Assembly (NCBI GenBank): GCA_963761775.1
Contig: CAVXIF010000001.1
Location: forward strand, 248,001 to 312,000
Direction of reading: 5' to 3'
DNA: 64,000 bases
Source: Parerythrobacter_A sp963761775
Lineage (GTDB): Bacteria > Pseudomonadota > Alphaproteobacteria > Sphingomonadales > Sphingomonadaceae
Program-made: the position numbers and the translations under genes
The notes under the pieces: generated by a model
Told to the model about the DNA's origin: nothing
Databases searched by the model: none
The model's input: only the letters and a program-made list of their open reading frames with translations
Shown: in pieces, positions 47,859 through 56,714 of the stretch
How the letters are laid out: each line of letters starts with the position of its first letter
How positions within the stretch are numbered: the stretch's first letter is position 1

Positions 47859-49042
47859 GCTTGCGTTTTCTTGTCGCGGGGCACGGGGGCCATCGTCGCT
47901 TCCGCACTCATCAGGCTGCGCAGGATGCCTTCGCGCACACCGCGATCGGCGATGCCGAGGCGTTCGGCAGGCCAGATATCCAGAATGGCTTCGAGAATAG
48001 CGCATCCCGCCACTACCAGATCTGCGCGGTCCTGCCCGATGCACGGCACTTCGCTTCGGGCGGCGAAATCCTTGCGGGCAAGGTCGCTGCTGATTGCGCG
48101 CATGGCGTCGGAGGGCACTACCAAACCGTCCACCGCGCGCCGGTCATATTGCGCCAGTTTGAGGTGCAGGCTGGCCAACGTCGTCACCGTGCCACTGGTG
48201 CCCAACAGCCGGATTTCCGTGTTTGCGGTGTTGAAGGGCGCGACCCGCTCGGCGAAATCGGCAAAGCTGTCCGCGACGATCCGTCGCATTTCGGCATAAC
48301 GCGCGGCGCGTTCCTGCGGTGTGCGCTCTTTGCGCCCGACCGTTTCGGTCAGCGATACGACCCCCCACGGCACGCTTTGCCAATCCACGATCTGCGGTAC
48401 CTTGTCGCCCGGTTCGATCAGAACCAGCTCGGTCGATCCTCCGCCGATATCGAAAATGATTGCCGGTCCCTCGTCGCCCGCCAGCAGAACGTGACAGCCC
48501 AGCACAGCGAGCCTCGCTTCCTCGCCCGCCGAAATGATGTCGAGCGCAATGCCGGTCTCATGCCGTACCCGTTCGATAAATGCCGCGCCGTTGCTAGCCC
48601 TGCGACACGCCTCCGTTGCGACCGAGCGGGCGAGATGGACATTGCGGCGGCGCAGCTTGTCGGCACACACCTTCAGCGCATCCAGCGTGCGGTCCATCGC
48701 CGCTTCGCTCAAGGCGCCGCTGGATGCCAAGCCTTCGCCAAGCCGAACCACACGGCTGAAAGCGTCTATAACGGTGAAATCCGCACCCGAAGGCCGGGCG
48801 ATCAGCAGGCGGCAGTTATTGGTGCCAAGGTCCAGCGCGGCATAAGCCTGCTTGCGTCCGGCAAAGCCTGACTCCCGGCGCGGTTCCGCGCGCGCGCCGT
48901 TGCTGCCCGCCCGGGATTGCGCCCGTATCGGTTTTTCGACCCGCGAGGGGGGACGGTAGCGAAAATCAGCTACCTTGCCGGACTGTTTGGCCCCTCTGGT
49001 GCGCGCCGTCCTGTTGCTGTCCGGCGGATCGAACTCCGCCAT
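47855..49042 (-). CDS. ppx: Exopolyphosphatase / pppGpp phosphohydrolase family (Ppx/GppA)
   Basis: This 395-residue protein of the ASKHA fold has AALDLGTNNCRLLI (phosphate 1), IIFDIGGGSTELVLIEPG (phosphate 2) and the acid-rich EVPCIGQDRADLVVAGC segment. Enzymes of this family split polyphosphate or pppGpp, linking it to the stringent response. It lacks the C-terminal HD-type domain of long Ppx proteins. The first 65 residues form a basic, disordered extension (RTARTRGAKQSGK and similar); an internal start nearer the core cannot be excluded. Confidence 0.87.
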   Translation of the reverse strand: MAEFDPPDSNRTARTRGAKQSGKVADFRYRPPSRVEKPIRAQSRAGSNGARAEPRRESGFAGRKQAYAALDLGTNNCRLLIARPSGADFTVIDAFSRVVRLGEGLASSGALSEAAMDRTLDALKVCADKLRRRNVHLARSVATEACRRASNGAAFIERVRHETGIALDIISAGEEARLAVLGCHVLLAGDEGPAIIFDIGGGSTELVLIEPGDKVPQIVDWQSVPWGVVSLTETVGRKERTPQERAARYAEMRRIVADSFADFAERVAPFNTANTEIRLLGTSGTVTTLASLHLKLAQYDRRAVDGLVVPSDAMRAISSDLARKDFAARSEVPCIGQDRADLVVAGCAILEAILDIWPAERLGIADRGVREGILRSLMSAEATMAPVPRDKKTQA

Positions 49043-49204
49043 CTCGAACGTACTCTCTTATCTCTTCTCGCGATGCATTCGCGAGGACTTGGCATATATG
49101 CTACAGACCCATGACCATTTCGGCAAGATTTGCCGCAGTGCGCCCGTTCGGCAACAGCCGACGACTTGACGCGATGCGCTCCGCCGCTTATCCGCCCCCG
49201 CTGC

Positions 49205-49278
49205 TGCCCCGTCCTCTAACGGTAAGAGAGCGGACTCTGACTCCGTCAATCAAGGTTCGAATCCTTGCGGGGCATCCA
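49205..49278 (+). tRNA. tRNA-Gln (anticodon CUG)
   Basis: A full cloverleaf can be drawn. The acceptor stem is TGCCCCG (49205-49211) with CGGGGCA (49268-49274), followed by T and an encoded CCA to 49278. The anticodon loop CTCTGAC places anticodon CTG at 49237-49239. The T arm contains GGTTCGAATCC. It stands alone between ppx and the LOG-family gene, facing away from ppx. Confidence 0.93.
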
Positions 49279-49330
49279 TGCCATTTCACACCGCTTGCCG
49301 CTGGCCACGCCTGCGCCTAACGCCGCGCGC

Positions 49331-50221
49331 ATGAGCAAAACCGACAAAACCAGCGATCACGGCCTGACCGGCCGCAAGTTCTACCCCGCCGAAGAAGAGG
49401 TCGGTTTTTCGAACGCCGGCCCGCCCGGTACACCGCAAACGCGCCATCCGGCCTACACGCTGGCATTCCGCGATACCGACTTCATGCTGCGCGACGAATT
49501 GCGCCCGGTGCGGTTCCAGCTGGAACTGCTGAAACCCGAAATGCTGCTGGACGAGGCGGGCGTCGGCTCCACCCTGGTCATGTATGGGTCCGCCCGCATT
49601 CCCGCGCCCGAGGCCGTCGATACCGCGCTGGAAGGTGCAAAGGACTTGCCCGAAGACGAGCGCAAAGTGGTCGAGAGCTTGTGCGCCAAGGCGAAGTATT
49701 ACGAGGAAGCGTACCAGCTTTCCAAGATGGTCAGCCAGAAAGCGATTATCGAAGATGGCAAACGCCAGTTCGTCATCACATCGGGCGGCGGGCCGTCGAT
49801 CATGGCGGCGGCAAATCGCGGGGCAAGCGATGCGGGGGTCGAGTCCATCGGCCTGAACATCGTCCTCCCGCACGAACAGGCCCCCAATCCCTATGTCACG
49901 CCGCACCTGTCCTTCCAGTTTCACTACTTCGCGCTGCGCAAGATGCACTTCCTGCTGCGTGCGCGGGCGGTGGCGGTTTTCCCTGGCGGCTTCGGCACGT
50001 TCGACGAGTTCTTCGAGCTGCTGACGCTGATCCAGACCGGCAAGATGAAGCGTATTCCCATCGTGCTGTTCGGCAAGGATTTCTGGACGCGGGTGATAAA
50101 TTTCGAAGCCTTGTCCGAGGAAGGCACGGTTTCGGCCAAGGATCTGGACCTGATCCACTGGTGCGAGACGGCGGACGAGGCGTGGGATCACATCGCCGCG
50201 TTTTACGACCTCTCGCGCTAG
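49331..50221 (+). CDS. LOG/TIGR00730-family Rossmann-fold protein
   Basis: This 296-residue protein has the lysine-decarboxylase-like Rossmann core: TLVMYGSARIP, the nucleotide loop FVITSGGGPSIMAAANRG, and the PGGxGTxxE signature as FPGGFGTFDEFFELLTLIQTG. Such proteins release free cytokinin-type bases from nucleoside monophosphates or act as AMP/ppGpp-related phosphoribohydrolases. The longer bacterial branch seen here is less well characterised. The start is ATG 49331, directly after the tRNA, and a further upstream reading is not protein-like. Confidence 0.87.
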   Translation: MSKTDKTSDHGLTGRKFYPAEEEVGFSNAGPPGTPQTRHPAYTLAFRDTDFMLRDELRPVRFQLELLKPEMLLDEAGVGSTLVMYGSARIPAPEAVDTALEGAKDLPEDERKVVESLCAKAKYYEEAYQLSKMVSQKAIIEDGKRQFVITSGGGPSIMAAANRGASDAGVESIGLNIVLPHEQAPNPYVTPHLSFQFHYFALRKMHFLLRARAVAVFPGGFGTFDEFFELLTLIQTGKMKRIPIVLFGKDFWTRVINFEALSEEGTVSAKDLDLIHWCETADEAWDHIAAFYDLSR

Positions 50222-50227
50222 CGTGCC

Positions 50228-51086
50228 CTAAGACGCGACGACGGCGGCGGCGAGGTCGCGCTGGCGTACGGCCTGGTGGCCCAGCGGTCCGTGTCCCTTG
50301 CCGAAACCCGGTGCGCGCAGGATGCCCGCGCGCACATAGCGGCGTGCCAGTCGCACGGCGTTTTCCAGAGGTTGCCCGTGGCCCAGCAAGGTCGCGATAG
50401 CGCTCGCCAGCGTGCAGCCGGTACCATGCGTGCTGGTGCTGTCGATACGGGCGTCTTCGAACGTGGCAATACGGGTTGTCGGGATCGAACAACGTATCGA
50501 CGATACGGCTGTTATCACTGGCGTCATTGCTTAGGGCATGACCACCCTTAACCAGTATGGCGCACCCGTGGCGCAGTGCCAGTTTCTCGGCGGCATCCGC
50601 TATGTCCTGCTCGCCTGACAGTTGTGTGCCGGCAAGCGCAGCGAGTTCGGGCAGGTTGGGCGTGACGAGCGTGGCGAGGTCCATTAGCCGGGCGAATGCG
50701 CCTATGGTGTGCCCGTCGGCCAGCGTCGCGCCGCTGGTGGCAACCATGACCGGATCGAACACAAGCGGTCCGGTGACGGTGTCGAGCCGGTCGGCAAGCA
50801 GTTGCGCGGTTTCCGCGCTTCCGATCATGCCGACCTTGATCACATCCGCGCCGATATCCGACAGGCAGGCATCGACCTGTGCGATGACCATGCGCGGCGA
50901 GAGCGCTTCGATCTGCGATACGGCAGTGGTGTCTTGCGCGGTGACAGCGGTTATCGCGGTCATGGCATAACCACCCAGCATGGTAACGGTCTTGATATCG
51001 GCCTGGATGCCTGCGCCACCCGAACTGTCGGATCCGGCAATAATCAGGACGCGCGGCGGAACAGGTGTTTCGGGCGCTTCGGTCAT
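50228..51086 (-). CDS. thiD: Hydroxymethylpyrimidine/phosphomethylpyrimidine kinase (apparent frameshift)
   Basis: This ribokinase-fold enzyme makes HMP-PP for thiamine. The N-terminal part has VLIIAGSDSSGGAGIQADIK, PNLPELAAL and CAILVKGGHAL in one frame. The end, FEDARIDSTSTHGTGCTLAS (catalytic anion-hole GTGC) to RQRDLAAAVVAS, is one base out. The change lies near 50458-50470 (CCACGTTCGAAG on the minus strand). Corrected length is about 285 residues. It overlaps glmM by four bases. I saw no TPP riboswitch nearby. Confidence 0.92.
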
Positions 51087-52420
51087 GCTGCCGTGCGCAC
51101 CGCATCGCACACGCTGTCAACAACCTGTTCGACCAGCGCGGCATCGTCGCCTTCCGCCATCACGCGGATCAGCGGTTCGGTGCCCGATGCGCGGATGACC
51201 AGCCGCCCGGTCTTTGCCAATGCCGCTTCGGCGTCGGCAATCGCGGCCTTGACCTTCGCATCGTCGAGCGGGCTTGCGCCGTCATAGCGCACGTTTTTCA
51301 GTAGCTGCGGCACCGGGTCGAACTGGTGCAGAAGCTCGCTCGCTTTCTTGCCCGAACGCACCAGTCCGGCCAGCACGCGCAGCGCCGCTACAGTCCCGTC
51401 CCCGGTAGTTGCATGGTCAAGCATGATCATGTGTCCGGACTGCTCGCCGCCGACATTGAAGCCGCCTGCCTTCATCCGTTCGAGCACGTAGCGGTCGCCC
51501 ACCTTGGTGCGTTCCAGCGTCAGGCCGTGGCTTTGCAGACATCGCTCCAGCCCCAGATTGCTCATCACCGTGGCCACCACGCCGCCACCTTTCAGATCGC
51601 CGCGTTCGGCCATGCGCGTTGCGATCAGCGCCATGATCTGGTCGCCATCCACTGTCTTGCCGGTTTCGTCGATCACGATCAGCCGGTCCGCATCACCGTC
51701 CAGCGCTATTCCGATATCGGCGTTGTTTTCGACAACCGCTTGAGACACCGCATTAAGCGATGTCGAACCAACGCCATCATTGATGTTGGTGCCATTGGGA
51801 TCGACGCCGATGGTGATAACCTCCGCTCCCAGTTCCCAGATTGCGCTTGGCGTTACATGATAGGCCGCACCGTTCGCGCAATCGACCACCACTTTCAGGC
51901 CGTCGAACCGAACATCGGCGCTGACCGACTGTTTTACGGCGTGGATGTACCGCCCGCGAGCATCCTCGATCCGGCGCGCCCGCCCGATCTGGTCGGCGGG
52001 CACCAGTTCGGGCTGCGTTTCGATAAGGCGTTCGATGTCGGCCTCGGCCTCGTCCGACAGCTTGAAGCCCTGCGGACCGAACAGCTTGATGCCATTGTCG
52101 CGATAGGGGTTGTGGCTGGCCGAAATCATTACGCCCAGATCGGCGCGCATCTCGCGCGTCAGCAGCGCAACGGCAGGCGTCGGCAGCGGGCCGGTCATGA
52201 TGACATCGACGCCGACGCTGGTGAAACCTGCCACCAGCGCGCTTTCCATCATATAGCCCGACAGGCGGGTGTCCTTGCCGATAACCACGCGATGGCGGTG
52301 GTTGCCCCGACGGAAATGGTTGCCCGCCGCCTGCGCCACGCGCATCGCCATCGTTGCGGTCAGCGCGCCGGTGTTCGTTTCGCCGCGAATGCCGTCCGTG
52401 CCGAAAAACTTGCGCGCCAT
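51083..52420 (-). CDS. glmM: Phosphoglucosamine mutase
   Basis: This enzyme converts glucosamine-6-phosphate to glucosamine-1-phosphate for UDP-GlcNAc. Features are KFFGTDGIRGETN, the catalytic phosphoserine loop VMISASHNPYRDNGIK, the Mg-binding IALDGDADRLIVID, GGEQSGHMI for sugar binding, and VIRASGTEPLIRVM for phosphate. At 445 residues it has normal length. ATG 52420 is chosen because the family begins MARKFFGTDG and a GGAG lies at the right distance. An ATG at 52426 is the alternative. Confidence 0.96.
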   Translation of the reverse strand: MARKFFGTDGIRGETNTGALTATMAMRVAQAAGNHFRRGNHRHRVVIGKDTRLSGYMMESALVAGFTSVGVDVIMTGPLPTPAVALLTREMRADLGVMISASHNPYRDNGIKLFGPQGFKLSDEAEADIERLIETQPELVPADQIGRARRIEDARGRYIHAVKQSVSADVRFDGLKVVVDCANGAAYHVTPSAIWELGAEVITIGVDPNGTNINDGVGSTSLNAVSQAVVENNADIGIALDGDADRLIVIDETGKTVDGDQIMALIATRMAERGDLKGGGVVATVMSNLGLERCLQSHGLTLERTKVGDRYVLERMKAGGFNVGGEQSGHMIMLDHATTGDGTVAALRVLAGLVRSGKKASELLHQFDPVPQLLKNVRYDGASPLDDAKVKAAIADAEAALAKTGRLVIRASGTEPLIRVMAEGDDAALVEQVVDSVCDAVRTAA

Positions 52421-52514
52421 CTGCATCTCCAATGTGCCGCTCTACAGGAGAGCCTTTGTTTGCGCGGCGCTTGTGACGCGATTAGGCAGCGTTTGCAAAG
52501 GGGTTCCCGTTACC

Positions 52515-53780
52515 ATGCCAACCGACAACACCGCCGCCACTGTCACGCCGCCCGAACTGGTGCAGGTGCGCCTGCCGGTATGGTGGACGTTCGGCGGACT
52601 TGTGACTGGTCTGATAGCGGGGATCGCGTTGTCGGGCACGACGGCGCTTCCCGACATTCTTGCGGTCGCGGAGCCGATAGGCGCGATGTGGCTGCGCGCC
52701 CTGCAGATGACGATCATTCCGCTGGTTGCGTCCTTGCTGGTGCTGGGCATTACGCAGATGATGGCGGCGGCGCGGGCCGGGCCGGTGGCGGTCCGGATGC
52801 TGGCGACGATGTTCGTGGTGCTGGCGGGCGGCGCGGTTGCAACCGCACTGCTGATGCCCGTGGTCCTCTCGGCATTCCCGGTGCCCGAAGGTGCGGCGGC
52901 GCTGCTGCTGGTCGATACAGGGGGCGCAGCGCAGGACGTGCCCGGCGTGGGCGACTTCCTGACTTCGCTCGTCGCGCCCAATCTGGTTGCGGCGGCGGCG
53001 GAAACCGCGATGCTGCCGCTGACGATTTTCTTCGCCCTGTTTGCCGTTGCGACGGCAGGCCTGCCGATGGATCAGCGGCAAGTGCTGGTCGGGTTCTTCC
53101 ATGCCGTCGCCAACGTCATGCTGACGATCATCGGCTGGGTGCTGTGGCTGGCCCCCGTCGGCGTGTTCGCGCTGGCGCTGGGGGTCTCGGCCAGTAGCGG
53201 CGCAGATGCGTTCGGCGCGCTGGCGCATTACATCACGGTCGTTTCGGCGATGGGCCTGGTGGTGCTGGTCGCGGCCTATCTCCTCGGAACACTTGCCTTG
53301 CGCGGAAAAGGCGGCGGATTTGCCGGTGCCATGCTGCCCGCGCAGGCAGTGGCCGTATCGACGCAAAGCTCGCTCGCCAGCCTGCCCGCAATGCTCGACA
53401 GCGCGCGCCGGCTGAAGCTGCGCGAAGCAACGGCGGATTTTGTGCTGCCGCTGGCGGTTGCCATCTTCCGTTCGACCAGCCCCGCCATGAACCTGGCGGT
53501 GGCGATTTACGTCGCCTATCTCGCGGGCGTCGAGCTGACACCGGCCACGCTGGCGGCGGGTATCGGCGTGGCGCTTATCATAAGCGTGGGTTCGGTCAGC
53601 CTGCCCGGCTCCATCAGCTTCGTCATTTCCATCGCGCCGATTGCGCTGGCGATGGGTGTGCCTATCGAACCGTTGGCAATACTCGTGGCGGTGGAGATGC
53701 TGCCCGATATCATGCGCACGCTGGCCAATGTAACGATGAATGTCGCGGTTACAGCAAGCGTGGACCGGTCGGTAGACTGA
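52515..53780 (+). CDS. Dicarboxylate/amino acid:cation symporter (DAACS family)
   Basis: This protein of about 421 residues has eight transmembrane helices and two re-entrant hairpins. The transport core shows AVSTQSSLASLPAML, the serine-rich first hairpin, and SVGSVSLPGSISFVIS, the second. Helix 7 has ATADFVLPLAVAIFRSTSPA in place of the usual NMDGT-type sequence, so the ligand may not be a simple dicarboxylate. It is divergent from glmM and upstream of sodB. Confidence 0.88.
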   Translation: MPTDNTAATVTPPELVQVRLPVWWTFGGLVTGLIAGIALSGTTALPDILAVAEPIGAMWLRALQMTIIPLVASLLVLGITQMMAAARAGPVAVRMLATMFVVLAGGAVATALLMPVVLSAFPVPEGAAALLLVDTGGAAQDVPGVGDFLTSLVAPNLVAAAAETAMLPLTIFFALFAVATAGLPMDQRQVLVGFFHAVANVMLTIIGWVLWLAPVGVFALALGVSASSGADAFGALAHYITVVSAMGLVVLVAAYLLGTLALRGKGGGFAGAMLPAQAVAVSTQSSLASLPAMLDSARRLKLREATADFVLPLAVAIFRSTSPAMNLAVAIYVAYLAGVELTPATLAAGIGVALIISVGSVSLPGSISFVISIAPIALAMGVPIEPLAILVAVEMLPDIMRTLANVTMNVAVTASVDRSVD

Positions 53781-53865
53781 TGCCGGATGAGCAGTCTTGC
53801 AACGGAATTGGCGGTCGTGCGTTATCGATGACACACCCATACCAATCCCAGACAGGAGCTTTTCG

Positions 53866-54480
53866 ATGGCCTTCCAACTCACCCCGCTACCCTATGCCGA
53901 CACGGCGCTGGCACCCGCGATTTCCGCCGAAACGCTGAGCTACCACCACGGCAAGCACCATCAGGCCTATGTCGACAAGACCAACAAGGCGATCGAAGGC
54001 ACGGACCATGCCGACAAGGCGTTGGAAGACGTAATCGCCGCTGCGCGCGGATCGGACCAGGGCCTGTTCAACAACAGCGCGCAAAGCTGGAACCACGGGT
54101 TCTACTGGCATTCGCTCGCAGCCGACAGCGGCAGCCCGTCGGATGAATTGCAGAGCATGATCGACGATGCCTTCGGTTCGACCGACGGTCTTGTCGAAAA
54201 GTTGCAGGAACGCGGCGCAGGGCACTTCGCCAGCGGGTGGGTCTGGCTGGCCGAGAAGGATGGCACCCTCAGCATCGAGGAAACGCATGATGGCGACACG
54301 CTGGCCGACAGCGATTTCAATCCGCTGCTGACTATCGACGTGTGGGAACACGCCTATTATCTCGACCACCAGAATGCCCGTCCGGCTTACTTGAAAGCAG
54401 TGACTCAGGATAAACTGAACTGGAGCTTCGCGTCGGAAAACCTCGCGCGCGGCAGCACGTGGACTTACGCAGCGAACTGA
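53866..54480 (+). CDS. sodB: Superoxide dismutase, Fe type
   Basis: This 204-residue cytosolic dimeric enzyme removes superoxide. Metal ligands are visible in LSYHHGKHHQAYV (His27 region), SAQSWNHGFYW (second His) and TIDVWEHAYYLDHQN (Asp and His). The pattern GLFNNSAQSWNH and the FASGWVWLAEKDGTL segment favour the iron form over manganese. ATG 53866 has an AGGAG Shine-Dalgarno seven bases upstream. A strong terminator follows at 54501-54534. No EcfG motif is evident upstream. Confidence 0.95.
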   Translation: MAFQLTPLPYADTALAPAISAETLSYHHGKHHQAYVDKTNKAIEGTDHADKALEDVIAAARGSDQGLFNNSAQSWNHGFYWHSLAADSGSPSDELQSMIDDAFGSTDGLVEKLQERGAGHFASGWVWLAEKDGTLSIEETHDGDTLADSDFNPLLTIDVWEHAYYLDHQNARPAYLKAVTQDKLNWSFASENLARGSTWTYAAN

Positions 54481-54500
54481 TAACCACCACATTGTGGTGA

Positions 54501-54534
54501 AAGCCCGTCATGCCTCCGGTGTGGCGGGCTTTTT
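54501..54534 (+). terminator. Intrinsic terminator of sodB
   Basis: AAGCCCGTCA pairs with TGGCGGGCTT with one G-U pair, followed by TTTTT. A smaller ACCACA-TT-GTGGT hairpin lies just before it at 54484-54498. It may also stop the convergent AI-2E transcript. Confidence 0.85.
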
Positions 54535-54538
54535 GCTG

Positions 54539-55729
54539 TCAGCTTCCTGCGGCTTGCGTGGCATCGTCGTCCAGCCCCAGTGCGAGCCGGTTGCCCGCGA
54601 ACAAGGGTTCGCCGAACACGAAACCGACCAGGTTCGGCCGCCCGACATGATCGAAGAACGCGGTGAGCATCAGCAGGATCGGCACCGATAATAGCGCGCC
54701 GAACACGCCCCACACCCAGGAAAAATAGCTGAAAGCGATAAGGATCATAACCGGGTTCATCGTGAACCTTGCACCCAAGATGGAAGGCGTGACCACATTT
54801 GCCTCGACCGCATGCAAGCCAAGATAGGCGGCGGCGGGTATAAGGCCCAGCAGCACGGTATCCGCCGTGCCGATGCCGAACAGGGTCAGCAGCGCGGTCA
54901 TGGCGAGCGGACCAATGTAGGGAATGAAATTCAACAGCGCGGCCAGCCCGCCCCACATCAGCGGCGCCTCGACCCCCAACAGCCATGCACCCGACGCCAC
55001 GATGACGCCGACGCCCAGATTGATCCAGGACACGGTCAGGATATAGGCTGCGACCCGATCCTGCACTTCGCGCAGCACGCGCGCCGCCTTGATGCTGGTG
55101 CCGAGCGACGCACGGTCGAACAGCAGGTGCTGGCGCATCCGCACACGCGCCTCGATCAGGAAAAACGCCATCAGGAACGTCAGCAGGACTTCGAGCAGGA
55201 CCGTCGGCGTCGCTACCGCAAGCTGCTGGAAGATTGATGGACCGGCCAGCACCACCTGATCGGCTCCGGCATTGCCCATGATCGCCAATACCCGTTCGTT
55301 CAGATTGGCGACCATTGCGAATTCGGCCTGCAGTTCAGCAAACCTTTCGCCGACCCTGTCGACCATATCCGGCAGTCGCGAGACCAGCGTGCTGGCCGGT
55401 TGCAGGATCACGCCGAATGCAACCATCACGATGGCGATGAAAACGATGATCGCGAACAACGAGGCGAGCACATTGGGTAATCCGACGCGCGACATGAAGT
55501 CGGCAAGCGGAGACAGCAAAATCATCAGGATAATGGCACTTGTTACCGGCAGGAACACTACCGAACCGATAGAAAGCACGAATGGAATTGCGAGGAACAG
55601 CCCGATGCCCAGCAACAGGACCAAAGCTGAGATAAGCCGCAATTCCTGCTGGGCAAATGCCATGCGACGGCTGCCCACGCGTGGAGGCGCATGCGGTTTG
55701 TCAGGTGCTGGAGAAGGGGGTGGTGTCAT
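54539..55729 (-). CDS. AI-2E family transporter
   Basis: This 396-residue protein has about eight membrane segments and the family core PLMWGGLAALLNFIPYIGPL, GLIPAAAYLGLHAVEANVVTP and FSYFSWVWGVFGALLSVPILL. The family (TqsA/PerM-like) includes exporters of autoinducer-2 and of other compounds, so signalling is not implied. The first 22 residues are Pro-rich and probably cytosolic. It lies 81 bases downstream of ecfG on the same strand and might be read from the GSR promoter. Confidence 0.87.
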   Translation of the reverse strand: MTPPPSPAPDKPHAPPRVGSRRMAFAQQELRLISALVLLLGIGLFLAIPFVLSIGSVVFLPVTSAIILMILLSPLADFMSRVGLPNVLASLFAIIVFIAIVMVAFGVILQPASTLVSRLPDMVDRVGERFAELQAEFAMVANLNERVLAIMGNAGADQVVLAGPSIFQQLAVATPTVLLEVLLTFLMAFFLIEARVRMRQHLLFDRASLGTSIKAARVLREVQDRVAAYILTVSWINLGVGVIVASGAWLLGVEAPLMWGGLAALLNFIPYIGPLAMTALLTLFGIGTADTVLLGLIPAAAYLGLHAVEANVVTPSILGARFTMNPVMILIAFSYFSWVWGVFGALLSVPILLMLTAFFDHVGRPNLVGFVFGEPLFAGNRLALGLDDDATQAAGS

Positions 55730-55810
55730 GGCCGCGACATCTGCACCCAGCGTTCCATGACTACAAGCGGGACCTGCATCGACCTGCGATTACGCGCTTG
55801 ATGCAGGCTT

Positions 55811-56419
55811 CTAAACCCGCGCCGTTTCACCGTTCCCGGCGGCGACATCGTCCAGCTCTTGCAGGATTGCGCGGTGGGCCGACGCATCGTCCACCGAACG
55901 CTGCGGAATGTCGCCATCGCTCAGCATGGATGCAAGCGCGGCACGGGCTCGGCCCACGCGGCTCTTGATCGTGCCGATGGCACAGCCGCAAATCTCGGCT
56001 GCTTCCTCATAAGAAAACCCACCAGCACCGACCAGCAACAGCGCCTCGCGCCGTTCCGGCGGCAGGGTCAGCAAGGCGCGGTGCATGTCGGACAGGTGCA
56101 GCGGCTCCTCCTGTCCGGCCGGTGCCGTCAGGATACGCTCCGCCACGCCCTCGTCATACTCGCCACGAAAGCGGTTGCGGCGCATGTCGGTGAGGTAGGC
56201 GTTGCGCAGGATGACAAAGGTCCATGCCCGCATACTGGTGCCCGGTTCGAACCGGTCCTGTGCAGCCCATGCCTTCATCATGGTTTCCTGAACCAGATCG
56301 TCGGCCATGTCGGGCCGCCCGCACAAGCCCCGTGCAAAAGCACGCAGATGCGGGATGACTTCGGTCAGTTCGGTTTTGAATTCAGCCTTTTGCGCAGGCG
56401 TGCGCTCGTATTTGGCCAT
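55811..56419 (-). CDS. ecfG: General stress response sigma factor EcfG
   Basis: This ECF sigma factor of the alphaproteobacterial GSR has 202 residues from ATG 56419 (MAKYERTPAQKAEFKTELTE). Region 2 is MADDLVQETMMKAWAAQDRF with WTFVILRNAYLTDMRRNRFR. Region 4 is LLLVGAGGFSYEEAAEICGC followed by TIKSRVGRARAALA. Sphingomonad EcfG proteins have the same C-terminal extension. Its start overlaps the nepR stop by one base (TGATG), so sigma and anti-sigma are made together. Confidence 0.94.
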   Translation of the reverse strand: MAKYERTPAQKAEFKTELTEVIPHLRAFARGLCGRPDMADDLVQETMMKAWAAQDRFEPGTSMRAWTFVILRNAYLTDMRRNRFRGEYDEGVAERILTAPAGQEEPLHLSDMHRALLTLPPERREALLLVGAGGFSYEEAAEICGCAIGTIKSRVGRARAALASMLSDGDIPQRSVDDASAHRAILQELDDVAAGNGETARV

Positions 56420-56595
56420 CAGTCGGCATCGTCCAGCTTGGACAGCAAGTCCTTGAAACTGTCGGGCAAGGGCTCGTCCACGACCGACTTGTAGAGCTGT
56501 TGCAGCCCGTTCGCCCACTCGGGCGAGTCGCTTTGCTTCGGAGCGGATGGAGCAGGGTTGGCAGGTTTTGGCATAGGAAACTGGTTGTCCGGCAT
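56419..56595 (-). CDS. nepR: Anti-sigma factor NepR
   Basis: This small anti-sigma factor holds EcfG until PhyR~P takes it away. The conserved core is LQQLYKSVVDEPLPDSFKDL in the C-terminal half. I prefer the start ATG 56595 (58 residues, MPDNQFPMPKP). The longer version from ATG 56664 (81 residues) would start only about eight bases from the predicted transcription start and adds an untypical basic segment. The gene is first in a nepR-ecfG operon under an EcfG promoter, giving positive feedback balanced by the inhibitor. Confidence 0.88.
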   Translation of the reverse strand: MPDNQFPMPKPANPAPSAPKQSDSPEWANGLQQLYKSVVDEPLPDSFKDLLSKLDDAD

Positions 56596-56678
56596 GGGCT
56601 CGGCCCTGCCTTCCCTTGGCGGCCGGGGCAAGATGATAATGCGCGATGGGTCGTGGTTACGCATCGGGTAAGAGTTGG

Positions 56679-56703
56679 AACGATACCTTGTAACTTTGGT
56701 TCC
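56679..56703 (-). promoter_or_regulatory. EcfG promoter of nepR-ecfG
   Basis: On the minus strand GGAAC (56703-56699), 16 bases, CGTT (56682-56679): an exact match to the known GSR consensus GGAAC-N16/17-CGTT. The same element read on the plus strand has GGAAC (56677-56681), 16 bases and GGTT (56698-56701), facing the kinase gene. Confidence 0.85.
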
Positions 56704-56714
56704 TCCCCTAACGA

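Noticed and set aside
51087..52514. TPP riboswitch for thiD
   Set aside because: thiD lies inside a glmM-thiD overlap with no leader space, and no THI-box motif was seen.
53780..53866. EcfG promoter of sodB
   Set aside because: A GGAAT and a CGTT occur but with a spacing of only 11 bases, too short for the consensus.
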